Shown piece by piece: positions 39,625-51,334 of a stretch of DNA of 64,000 nt. The notes under the pieces are model-generated. The model was not told the origin of the DNA, ran no database searches, and worked only from the letters and a program-made list of their open reading frames with translations. The position numbers were made by a program, and so were the translations under genes. How positions within the stretch are numbered: position 1 is the first letter of the stretch; every line of letters begins with the position of its first letter. Origin of the DNA: Circinella minor (Eukaryota > Mucoromycota > Mucoromycetes > Mucorales > Lichtheimiaceae); contig JAEPRB010000168.1 of the NCBI GenBank assembly GCA_016758965.1, forward strand, positions 1 through 64,000, in the 5' to 3' direction.

Positions 39625-42600
39625 TTAAAATTGTAAACGACACATATACAAGGCTTCCGTTGCATCTGATACTGTCTGCTTAAGTTTATCAGCAAATAGA
39701 CACCACACATCACCTTTTTCTTTAGTAACCTCATAAAAATACATGATTGCGAGTTGAGCCTTTTCTAAATCTTTGGTTTGGACAAGCTGTTGAAGAAACT
39801 TGACAACTACACCTGCATCTTCATCTTCTGGCCCAAGTGGAAATGATTCAACCCATTCATGTAAAACCGTTCGTACACCTTCAATAGAGCTGTTACCCAA
39901 GAGTTTCGGTTCATTTTGGACAGGAAGTGGCAAAGCCATTATTTTCGTAGTAGATGATGCATTTTTCATTAACTAATAATAATAAGTATGTAAGTGTCCA
40001 TTTATTGTGAATATTGGACACCATTTGACCTATATCTTAACTGTTCATTAAGTTTTCTGTTTTACCTTGACCCGTGCTTCACGAAAATGATGATTTCGAA
40101 TATTTCTTTCTCGTACTAATTGCTCCCGTCTATGATCTGCTTGAATCTCTGCTTGCATCGCTATTGTAACATATAAGATATTATTATTCACCAATTTTGA
40201 AATCTTTGACAATACACTGCTCACCCGCACAAAAAAAAGCACTTACACGCAGGCAATTCAGCCCAAATCGCAGATTCCCATGGGGGTCTGTGTACTGTTT
40301 TATCTTCTCTACTCGGACTTTTAGTAGTATTAAACATTTGGGTAAGAGTGGTGCTATTTTTGCTTGAATTCATTAACCGATAATTCTTCTTTGTCAACTG
40401 AGGGTGTTCACGTGAAGAAAACATACTGTCTGATTGTTGCAAGCGCTGTTGCTCTTGTTGCTGAGCTGGTAACTCGACATCATTTTGTTTTCGTTTTGGT
40501 AGCTTTCCACTGTACAGCTTCAAGACTTGGTTTCGCATTGCTTCTGGTAACGCAAGCAGCGATCCAGGATCGAGTTGCGACCACGGAGGAATGTCTGGTA
40601 ATGACGCCGAAGGTTCATTGTTAACTGATTCATCTGATGAAGTTTGTATATCAGAAGAGTACGGACTTTCAACCATAGCGGTGTCTTCCTTGCAACCATC
40701 CACTACAACTGAAGCCTGTTTCTCTTTTTGGGGCGATAATTGCAGAGAGAGTTTTGAGTCTGTTTGCTTTGATGATGGGAGATGTATTTTGTATTGTTGC
40801 TTTAATTCATCTTGAACAGCCGTAGGCAACTCAGCAAATACTTCTGGATCAACTTCCGTGGGGAATTGTTTCAACTTGGTACTTTCGTATGAAGGTGTAA
40901 AAGATAATTTCTGCTGTTTAACTACTTTTGAATTATCATCCACCGATTCCAGCTTTGTAATGTTGATACCAAGACCTCGTAAATCAGTGACATCAAATTT
41001 ATATGAGAGTAGCATATCGTAAACATGTCGCGATATGGCTTTTGGATCATCTGTAGCAATTGTAAGTGATACCGATTTGGAAAAATTATCACATTTGCCA
41101 CACCCAAGTCGTTTCGAAGCTTCACCAGCATCTAGACATCTTCTCAAAACATTCAAAGTAATACGTTTCCCTTTTCTTTGAACACCACGCAGACGCTCAG
41201 TTACTTCCTCAGCAAGCTCATCTACAAATCGCTAAATATATAAAATACATTAGTATTATAAATAAGGATGTAAAGATTGTCATAAATGTATCCCTCCTTG
41301 CTTCTACTAACTTTAACTTGTTCTTCATTTTCAAATCGGACGCCCCACTATTGTAAAGATATGAATTATTTAGAATATTATGTTTTCTAAAAAAAACAAG
41401 AATAGCTAAAAAAGGGAAACATACATTGACGTCAGCACTGACAGATTGTCGTTCCTGCTCATGTTTTAACGGGCGGTCATCTATTCCTCTTGAAAATTCA
41501 TACAGCATTTTGCCAGTTTTCGGACCAAAGTTACTTTGGAGAACTGAAAGCTTCGTCCTCAAAACATCAGCAACAGTTGATATCCCCATATCAGCTAGTT
41601 TATCTGTCATTGAAGGACCGATTCGTGGGAGATCCGATACTGAAAACTTTTGAACCTCTTCTGTATTACAATAATATTGTCCAGCTGGTTTCGCTTTCTT
41701 GGTTGCTAGCCTTGCCAAAAGAATGTTTGGGCCGATACCAATGCTAACTTCACAACGAGTTTTTTCACGTATAGCATCGCGTATTTGCGTAGCAACAATA
41801 TTGGCCTCCTCATCTCCACCAATTTCAATAAGTGCTTCATCGACACTGACAGGCTCTATCTCTTCTGCAAAACCATAAAGTGTTTCATAGAATATTTCGG
41901 ATATAGCTCTGTACTTTTCAAACTCGTAAGGAATCACCTGTAATTTAGGGCACCTTTGCTTTGCTGTGCCAACGTGCATTCCATTACGTACGCCAGAAGC
42001 ACGGGCGATATAATTACATGATGCAATATCACTTGATGAATCAGTTTTGGCTTGTTGAACATGAGACACCGCAACCGGTTGACTTTTTAATTCGGGCCGG
42101 TCCAAAAGACCAACAGATGCAAAAAAGCAATCGAAATCAATATGCCTTGTACATTAAAAAAATATGGTTATGTTAATAGAAAAAAATAAAGAATAAGATA
42201 TGTGGTCTCTCAGTTTACTTGTTCCATAATATCTTACATAACTAATCTTTCTCCGTTGCGTTTTCTCTTCTTTCCTATTGATCCTCCTGCTTCACGACCA
42301 AAATTTTCATCCAATCTCTTGATAATTTCTGCTTTAATTTCTGATTTCCAAGTAGACAAGTGATGTAATCGCGACGATGAATAAAACTTTTTGACAAATC
42401 CTGGATTGACGCTTGTGTTTTCTCGATTCCATGATTTTGCCAATAGAGTTGCATTCAAAGCTTTCCCTTCAAGAGGCTTTTTTGTATTATCGTCTTCCTC
42501 ATGCTGCTGCTGCTTTTGTTTGTTTGACCGTTGAAAATGTAATTCACTTTGTGCCGTATCTTTCCCAGTGATTCGATAGTCATTCCACGGTAATAATCGC

Positions 42601-43182
42601 TGCTCCTTAATACTATCCATCAACCAATCTGGGTTGACAACTTTGTATGCCCTAAGATTCTTATATAATTAAAAGAAGTTCAAAAAATATTTGTAAGTAC
42701 ACAAGTATAATTTTACCGAAACTCATTGCATTTTGCATGTGTTAAATTCGTAGCGATAATGTGTGTAACACTGGACTTTTTCACTAAATTATTATTATGC
42801 AGTTTGCTCGATTAATAAAAAATTAAAGGGGCCTTAATATTGCCACCACGCAACCTCAAACTTACAGTAATGTTGATAATCACCACCATGAAGAATTATC
42901 TGTCTCCGTAATTCACTTTGAGGAGGATTCGTATATCCATTAATATAAATTGATAACCCATCGAATATTTGTGGTACTGTTTGACTTGCAGTCCCTTCTC
43001 TGCGTGAAAAAAAAAGAAATAAATAAATAAGTTCTTTTTTCAGTTCGACTGATGCATTAGGTTCTAGGCGAAAAAGAAAAATAAAAGATTTACAAAAATT
43101 TTTCTTGATCTTTAAGTTTAGCTTGCTTATTTGTCATATAAGTTTTGAATTCCCCAAATTTGATCGCCCCATATGGATTCAT
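39625..43182 (-). CDS. REV1: REV1 translesion DNA polymerase (Y family)
   Basis: Nine exons give 962 residues: 43182-43094, 42999-42866, 42783-42717, 42651-42238, 42145-41425, 41347-41312, 41231-40247, 40160-40066 and 39972-39625. Order: BRCT domain (IFDGLSIYINGYTNPPQSEL, with HGG following, about residues 35-115); polymerase palm starting MHIDFDCFFASV (about 235) with the catalytic SVDEALIEI (about 336); little finger; two ubiquitin-binding UBM helices (DPEVFAELPTAVQDEL and DPGSLLALPEAMRNQV); and the C-terminal partner-binding domain (last 110 residues). REV1 inserts dCMP opposite lesions and scaffolds pol zeta in the nucleus. All catalytic acids are present. Exon 6 is 36 nt with a weak GTTAGT donor. 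The gene is divergent from the STIMATE-like gene with only 122 bp between starts. Confidence 0.93.
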
Positions 43183-43304
43183 TGCTGTAACAACAAAAAG
43201 GAAGCTTAAAGAAGGTGTGTCTTCAGCAGAAACTTGTAAAGTTACTCCGCAGGTGCGGGTGAATCTTTTTTATTTTCTTTCTTTATACCTCGACCAACCC
43301 ATTT
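43183..43304. promoter_or_regulatory. Compact bidirectional promoter (REV1 / STIMATE-like)
   Basis: Just 122 bp lie between the divergent ATGs, including both 5' leaders. It contains a T/C-rich tract on the STIMATE side. No TATA box is visible. Confidence 0.5.
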
Positions 43305-44451
43305 ATGACTATGCTATATGGACGTGACCCTCCAGAAGATAATGATGACGAACAAGCTGGTTGCAAGCTTATGGATGCATTTGCCATTTTTATTCAATTA
43401 TGTCTAGCTGCTGCTGCATTCTCAACCCTTATATTTAAACGACATAAAGAAAACCCTAGAAGACCAGTACGAATTTGGTAAAAAAAAGAAGAAATATTTC
43501 CTTATTTTGAAACACCATAAAGATATATATATATATGCTAACGCTTCAACTAATACACATATGCATATATAGGGGATTCGATGTCAGTAAACAATTAGTC
43601 GGTGGAGTTGTAATTCATTCGTTAAATGTCGTTGCATCTTACATATCAGGCGGTAATCCAGAAGGAAGTAACTCGAATCCTTGTGTCTGGTAAGTTGTGC
43701 ATCTGTAGAACGAAAAAAAAAGAACAAAGGTCTTTTCCTTTACACGTGTCACATGTTTACAGCGAGAAATATTAGCTTCTGTTCTAAACAACTCTATAAA
43801 TAATGTATTAGGTACTTTTTGAACATATTTGTTGATACAACGATTGGTGTAGGGATCTTATGGGGTATCCATGCTGCATTCCAATACATTTTGATCCAAA
43901 AGCTAAATTTATCTGGGTTGCAGACGGGAGTTTATGGTGATCCTCCACTGCAAAAGCAAACAAAGCGTTGGGTTAAGCAACTGGCTGTTTATATTGCAAG
44001 CTTGATTCTCATGAAGTTATGTGTTATTCTTCTTTTCCACATATTCCCTCAGATATCTGACTTTGGTCACTGGGTACTCCAATGGACCATGGGCGATTAT
44101 AAGCTACAAGTCGTATTTGTTATGCTCATGTAAGGAATTTGTAACACGAATACTGTCTATTACAGGAAGTTGACTTACCAATGAATCATGATTTATTAAT
44201 CTAGCTTCCCGTTGATTATGAATATTATTCAATTTTGGATCATTGATACGATCGTCAAGCACAAGACGCCTATTCGACTAAGTCAAGATGGGGATGAAGA
44301 TGTACTGGTGACCGACGATGAGGATTATGATGAAGACACTACGGATGACAGACGACGTTTATTAGCTGATCATGACAGACCCAAGAGTCCAGCAGAAAGT
44401 ACATTAGACCATAGTGCATATGAATTAGAAACTAGTTCGAATCGTGTATGA
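43305..44451 (+). CDS. STIMATE-family (TMEM110/YPL162C-like) membrane protein
   Basis: Four exons (43305-43477, 43573-43689, 43812-44129, 44205-44451) encode 284 residues with five hydrophobic segments: AFAIFIQLCLAAAAFSTLIF, VGGVVIHSLNVVASYI, NIFVDTTIGVGILWGIHAAF, VYIASLILMKLCVILLFHIF and VVFVMLIFPLIMNIIQFWII. The W.FDVSKQ..G....H..N and C.WYFLNI.VDTT.GV blocks are diagnostic of the STIMATE/vacuolar membrane family. The cytosolic tail is acidic (DGDEDVLVTDDEDYDEDTTDD). Animal STIMATE sits in the ER at plasma-membrane contacts and aids STIM1 calcium signalling; the yeast relative is a vacuolar membrane protein of unclear function. Localisation here is inference. The start is the first ATG, close to the REV1 start. 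Confidence 0.85.
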
Positions 44452-45842
44452 TCATCACAGCTATTATAAGCAACGATTTTTTTATTACCATTATCATTAT
44501 TATCATCAGAGTGCATATATTCCAACTTTTCTATTCAATAACATGTATATACAATTACCATAACAGTCAACCAACTGACCATCCCAATATTGTAAAAGAA
44601 CACATTCCTTTTTTAAAACCAAAAATTGCATTGCTTTAATGTTTCTGTTGTGGGTTGTTGTATTTTATAGTCATAATGGCTCAATAGACGAGATATAAAA
44701 TTTAGCTTTACTGTAATACCAATCTCTTTTTATACTTTTCAAAGCAAAAAAAGCTGTCTACGATATACCTTACTCAACTTACTTTAATCGATATGGATGA
44801 ACATTGATAACTTACTTTTAGGCAGTATATTGATTTCTATGCATGTTTTCCTCCTTGAAGAGTTTCATATACCAACATAATTTCTCAAGCCTGCTCTTTT
44901 CATTGTTTTTTTTGTTTTGTGGAACTCATATTTCTTTATAAGTTGGACAGGAAAGCGCGATGATTTATTGATACCTGAAAGATAAAATAGGTATAAAAGC
45001 TCAAGCACAGGATAGTAAAAAACATAGTTATATTTGAATATGTTATATGTCATCGTGAAAATAAATCTGATGGTTAATATGCGGCAGCAGATCTTTTCTT
45101 CTGTTTTCAGAACATTGTTCAAAGTCTGCGATTATAAGTATCTTTAATGATGAATACGTATCTGACGAAACTTTGTGTCTTACGTAATATATTAAGACCA
45201 AAAATTTTTGCTGTGATATCATAGCCAAGGGAATCCACAAAGTTACTACATTTAGATATATTGAAAATCCAGTTAATGCCCAAACCGGATAAGCAAGAAT
45301 ATCATCATCCATTTACAAATCTGTCAAAAGATATAAATAGAGTGTATTTTTACTACATAGTCGAGTGATATTCACTCCACGTTTTTTTAGTGTTGTACGT
45401 CTCAGATATGATGCGATAATAATAAGGATACACGTGTGGTATCAAGTGGGACTACTTACCCCGATACAACATATTTAGGCTGCGCATCATCAATTTACGC
45501 ATATATTTTTCATATTAAGACATTGAATTGTATCACGACAGACCCCATTAATTAAACAGAGACTTTTTATGAAACTCCCACGTATTATATTTTTTTTGTT
45601 ATCGCTGTTTATTGTTTGATGGGTATTAAAAAGAAAAATAAAAACTCTTGTTATAATGAGAAGAAAAGGAGTACGAATTTTCGATGGAAAATAATGAGAA
45701 AGGTTTAAAAAGGGGAAAAATTCAAAGAAAAAAAAGGGGGGGGGTGGATGAAAGTTGTTATAAAACTATATTATATGCTTAAAAAGATGAAAGAGCAGGA
45801 GGAGAAGGAAGAGGGGGGGGGACTGAAATATAATGCATGTCT
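44452..45842. other. Convergent intergenic region of 1.4 kb
   Basis: Lies between the stops of the STIMATE-like gene and Rab GDI. No gene recognised. It holds two 9-base G runs (45736-45744 and 45813-45821) in the presumed 3' UTR of GDI, read there as C runs. Confidence 0.5.
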
Positions 45843-47701
45843 TTAGGCATTCATTTCAGCTTGTTCTTGTTCTTGGGTGGGTCTCTGTTTCAACACTAAG
45901 TCAGATCCAGTCATACAGCGGTAAATATTCTTTACATCATCACAAACAGTTTCAAAATGAGAAGTAGCATCATATGAGCGAGAAATAAATACTTGATCAT
46001 CTGTGCCATCAGCTTCAGGTTCCTTAAGATCAGAAATAGAGATGAATCTAATTTACAAAAAAAAACGATTATATAAGCAAACATGACTGATAAATATTAT
46101 TTCAAAGTAATCAATCTAATAACAAGGATACGTACTTGTCGTGAATAGGGCCCATGACGTCGAGACCAGCTTGAATTTCTTTTTCAGGTTCATCAGTTTC
46201 GACAATGGTTGAAGCAATAGCAAGATACATATCCTTAGGACAAACATTATGATTGCTGGAAACACAAGCAACATATACATCATGCTTACGACCCACTTGG
46301 TTTTGAGGAATAACAATTTGTACCGAATCAGCATCACCAGTTTCAGGGATAGGATGCTTCAGGAGACAGATAGCACGAACTACCTTTCCTGTTGTCTTGA
46401 CTTTGGTAGGGGCATAAGAAGGATCACATATAATTTGCTTTGCAGTAGCTTTTTGTTCGCCTGATCGAACACCAACAGCTACACCATTTTCATATAAAAT
46501 CTCATCAACAGCATGGTCCAACATGTAAGTTCCGCCATAAATTGCACTCAGTCTATGTGTGGCAGGGGAGGGAAAAAACAGTAAAAAAATAAAGGACAAA
46601 TAGATATTAGCACGAGCTCCCTTCATAAAACACGTGTAATGTAAAATGACGCTCTAAACTAAAATATATATATGACATACCGTGCAAAGGATTGTGGAAG
46701 TTCTCCCAAACCGTGAAGAGGATAGATATAAGGACTTTTGCCATAACGAGCAATGGATGCAACATACAAGATAATCTTATCAACAGTTTCACGAGCAGGT
46801 TTTTGAAGATATCCATCATCTAAATGAAGAGCCATAGCGTGACCAATGAAGTCTTGGGTTCCAGGTTCCAGACCAAACTTTTCGTATAATTCAACCATAT
46901 TGTTTTTGTCAAGATCAATACCTTAAATTTTTTGGAAGAGAAAAAAAAAAGGTTGGGGGTTTTTTTTAGTATCTGGTTCTAATTCAAAATATGGCCATAA
47001 TCAAAACTATAATTCTGATCCTTGATCCCTTCCCCTCCCCAATAATTTACCATCATGAGTAGATTCATCTTCATCGTTCCAGTTTTGGATAAACTCAAGA
47101 AACTTTTGCAATCGACGCTTCTCAACCATACCCATCAATGGGGAAGCAACAGCCTCAGTTTCAGTTGCAGGGACCTTGGAAATTTTTCCATCCCGATATA
47201 CAAAAGAGCCAGCAATTTGCTTGAATTCGAGGTATCGAGTGACATCAGTATGTGTCAAGAAACGAACAATTTCACCGTTGGCCATCATGAACTTTGGAAT
47301 CAAATCAATGTTATAATCTCTTTCACGGCCCAAATCAGAGGGAGTTGTAGTATCTGGACGATATTTGTGGAAGAGCTAACAAAAATGTGTCATACATTTT
47401 TTAGTTACTGAGAATAAAGTAACCACCAATTTCATGTATAATATATTTATTATGTTACCTGACTTAAGTTAAGAGAAGCAGATTCTCCACCATAATAATC
47501 GTTACGATCAATATGCAGAACCTTTTTGCCTTCAACAGAGAAAATACCCGAGAGAATGCATTCAGTCAAACCAGTACCGAGAACAATGATGTCGTATTGC
47601 TCATCCTAAAGAAGATTAAACGCGTTCAATGTTAGCTATTTAACCGATGGGGCTTCATTCTAGTTTAGTGAAAAAGGAATGATGAGTTTTTTTCTTACCA
47701 T
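45843..47701 (-). CDS. GDI1: Rab GDP-dissociation inhibitor
   Basis: Six coding exons (47701-47699, 47605-47459, 47375-47051, 46921-46681, 46552-46136, 46047-45843) give 445 residues, exactly the usual GDI length. The first exon contributes only the ATG; its donor GTAAGA follows directly. The protein opens [21 protein letters not shown], the dinucleotide-binding-like GxGxxxC of GDI/REP proteins, followed by [13 protein letters not shown], the Rab-binding platform around [13 protein letters not shown], and the [18 protein letters not shown] core. GDI extracts prenylated GDP-bound Rab GTPases from membranes and recycles them through the cytosol; it is essential in yeast (SEC19). The sequence is highly conserved and apparently functional. 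The symbol follows the yeast name. Confidence 0.95.
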
Positions 47702-49821
47702 GTTGTCTTGAATAATAAATAGATAGATAAAGAAAAAAAAACAGTGAAAAGTGAAAAGAAAAAAAAGAGAACCGGTTTTTTGCTTTAACTTATAATAAAT
47801 CGCATAGGTTGTCATAATTGAAAACGTGATACAAAATGCACGTTGTTTTAGCTCCGGTCACTCCCAAATGTACACCAAAAAAGAGAAACATAAACGTGCT
47901 TTTTTTATTATTCTGAAGGGGAAACCTTTTTTATTACTATACAAGCACTAATCCTGTACTATTAATTATACTTTTGTTTTATATAATAGATAATGCTCGT
48001 AATTGTAATAATGCGATAGTAGTGACAATATGATGAGAAAAAAAAATACACAACCTAAATGGGAGAAGTGTCACTTTATACAATAGAGTTAGTGTGCTGG
48101 TGCTCGGTACCCCGGATCAAAGTGACCATGTTTAGTTGATGAGCACAGGCAACGAGAGATTTGTCATGCGTATTGATTGCATGTGTGTGTTATGTTTATA
48201 TGTGGCGTTTCAAAAGCTTCTTTGTTGTTTCCATAGTATTATCTAGCAGGCAGCCATTATTATTATAATGTCTTAATCAAATACTTTGTTCATATTATTA
48301 AAAAAACGAGATTTTATATAACAACTTTCTTTATTCAAACCACCAAAAAAGTTTTGACAAGCAATATAAATTAATAGCGCCGTTTTACTCCTCAGATATT
48401 TCTATTTTACAACTTTTCTCACACACTTCAACCCCTTTTGTACACGCCTGTTCGTAAGACAAACTCAGCTGGGGATTTTTTGAGCCCAAGGGGGCAAGAG
48501 AAAGATATCTATATGCTTGGTGAATGCTTTAGATCTCTTTAAACTATTTACTTTGAACTTATTGTTATTTTATGATGAAAAGACCTGGTGAACGTGACGG
48601 CGATTAATTTGACAGTTAATTATAACTTTATTAATTTGTCATGGCAACGCATGTTATCATGTCTTATTATGATTAATTAATCGTCGTCATGTAAAATTGT
48701 AAGTGATTATTTCGATGACAGCAGTGGATGAATTATAGCTACGGTTATTATTTGTAGAATAAGACCAAATTTTCTTTGATCAACTAAACAAATGTATGTA
48801 CCGCCTATTTTTAACTACTTATACATCATACATGCAAAAAAAGTGTCCGAGAAAAGTTATTATTACAAGTTTGAAATATTAATATGTATTGTTTACTTCT
48901 TTGTTTGTTTGTTTATTTTCTTATCATATTTTGCTCTCTAAAATAAAACAAAAATCGTAATGGTTTGCTGCTTACTGCTCCTGCTCAATACTAGTCTTTA
49001 CCAACCTAACTTTTTCTTTCAATTATGACCTATTTAAGAGCTCCGTTTAAACTGCACCGTGCACCGCGGCATGAACGTGTTCATCCCGCCAATATCATCC
49101 GTTTTAGGTTCTTACACTTATTCTACAGTCAATAATCAGAAAGATATTAAGATTAATGTAAATATGTTACATCAATATGATAAAATATGAATGAGTAGAA
49201 AAAGTATGAGAAAGAATATATAGCGTGGTTAATGGCGAACTATTATTAGAGATACTAAAATAAGTTCTTGTTGGTTTTTTTTGTAAGAGTGAGCGTTATT
49301 ATCTTTATGTAAAGAATAGACAAACTATCTCAGGTTTTTTTTGTTCATCTAGGACATTCTATTAAGTACACACGTTTACCAAATAAGATCGGAAAAAATC
49401 TATACGTATAAACTATTTGAAGTTGTAAAATTATCGATGATGAAAGTGAGAATAGCGGATATCATATAGCTTTACCAGGATTATCACCATTATGATTATA
49501 ATTAATGATATCCAACTCTCTCTATGATAAATATGTAGTATATATATATATATATATATAATTAACGATTCAGCGCTTAGTTTTGGAATGTGAAAGTGTA
49601 ACTGTTATATCATGGTTATTCATAAACGGTAAACTCAACAAGAAGATAGAAAAAATAAAAAATCCGTGCTAACAGCTTGCAGATCACAAGTACCCATAAA
49701 AGGAAGTCATATGGTCTTGTTTTTTTCTCACATCTACCCTTTGTTGGTCTTTGCTTTTTTTTCTCTTTCTTGTTCTTCTTCTCTTCTTTCCAATAAGAGT
49801 AATACTCACAAAAGTATCCAA
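47702..49821. other. Intergenic region of 2.1 kb between GDI and bHLH genes
   Basis: Holds both divergent promoters. No gene recognised. Features seen are an AT dinucleotide run near 49540-49560 and a C/T-rich leader at 49715-49795 just before the bHLH start. Confidence 0.5.
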
Positions 49822-51085
49822 ATGTATTCACCGACTCAGCAGCAATTTAATTCAGACGCACAGCAGCAACATGAACAGGGGCTTCATCCGGCATCCATCG
49901 ATATTCATAATAGCGACAGTAGTGATGGACCAATGCATAGTGATGCCTCACCCGCAACTATAGGTGCTGTTCCTGTTAGAAGCAATACCGCAGCATATAA
50001 TACTTCGACTTCCTCATATAGTTTTGGAGCAGCCTCACTAGCCATGAGCCCCCCTTCAACTTCTGGTGCACGAGGTATTCCATTCGGTGAAACTAATTCA
50101 CACAATTGGTTCGGTACAAGTATGGATTCTGTCGGTTCGTCATTCGGACAATCACCACCGATCTTTAACGGAGGCCCAACACCAATAGAAGGACGTAATG
50201 ACTTAATTGTTTCACCTTCGACATCAACAAGTCAATTAGATGGACTTACTACTGGAGAAGAAGACGAGACACAACAACGAAAGTAAGAAAATTCTCTTTT
50301 CCTTGTGTGATAGCATACTTTTAAGGGGGTGAACAGTTGATCTAACGCTAAAAATCTTATCTATTAGTTTGCAGGAAATGTTTGAAAAACGACGCCGACG
50401 TCGAGAGTCACATAACGCAGTCGAGAGACGAAGACGGGATAATATTAATGAACGAATTCATGGTAGACATATAAAGCATTTTGAATGAACGATTTAAGAA
50501 TCAAGTAGTTAATCAATATGTTATACTATCTTAGAATTATGCCTATTGTTACCAGATCACCTGTTAGAAACAGCACCTACAAGTTCAAATGTGATGTCTG
50601 TATCTACTGGTCAAAGTGGTGGAAACACTCGAGCCATTAACAAAGGAACCATCCTTAAACTATCTGTGGATCATATAAAAGAGCTTCAACTCGAACTAAC
50701 ACGGTATCAAGAAAAGATCAGAGAGTTGGAAAATAAGATTGGTGGTTCTAAAATCGAAGCAGCAACAACATCCACTGCAATAGGAAAGCCAGAAATGGTA
50801 GTAAGCTTCAATAATACAACAGTATCAGCGAATGATTTCATTGGTAATAATCGTTTCCATCAACATCAGCCACAGCAGCGACAATCGCAATCCCAACCTC
50901 ACCCAACTTCTTCTTCTTCATTACTTGCACATCATAGCCAGCAACAGCAGCAACATAACACGTTAGGACATGAAGCTATTCACCTTGTGGGTTCATCACA
51001 AAGAGACCGAATGAACTCCATCCAGTTCCAACAGCAGTTTGGTAATTTACATATTACACCTGATGAAATGACAAGGCAACATTAA
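49822..51085 (+). CDS. bHLH-leucine zipper transcription factor (MITF/USF class)
   Basis: Three exons (49822-50282, 50368-50462, 50535-51085) encode 368 residues from the ATG of MYSPTQQQF. The N-terminal 150 residues are Ser/Gly/Gln-rich and disordered. The basic region KRRRRRESHNAVERRRRDNI has the H..xE..R pattern of class B factors that bind CACGTG E-boxes. Helix 1 (NERIHELCLLLP), a long Ser/Gly loop, helix 2 (NKGTILKLSVDHIKELQLEL) and a short zipper (RYQEKIRELENKIG) follow; the tail is Gln/His-rich. Introns fall at the edges of the basic-helix 1 exon. An in-frame upstream ATG at 49711 would add 37 mostly hydrophobic residues, but that stretch is C/T-rich like a leader, so I chose the downstream start. 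Target genes are unknown. Confidence 0.88.
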
Positions 51086-51334
51086 AAAGCATATTACTAT
51101 TCCCATTATCAACACTTTGTTTCTGTTCTACTATTATTTTAATCACAGTACTATTTTATTCTTTTTCTGTAAATCATTATCTCTCCAATAAGTGTTACAT
51201 AGTAACATCACGATTATCAATAAACAAAAAGTCAAAGTGACCAATCATTTATGCAATTTTTTTTTAATTTTTTCTTCTTGTGCTCGGTCTTTTTAAAATA
51301 AACACGTAAACTGAACAAGAAAAAAAGAAATACT

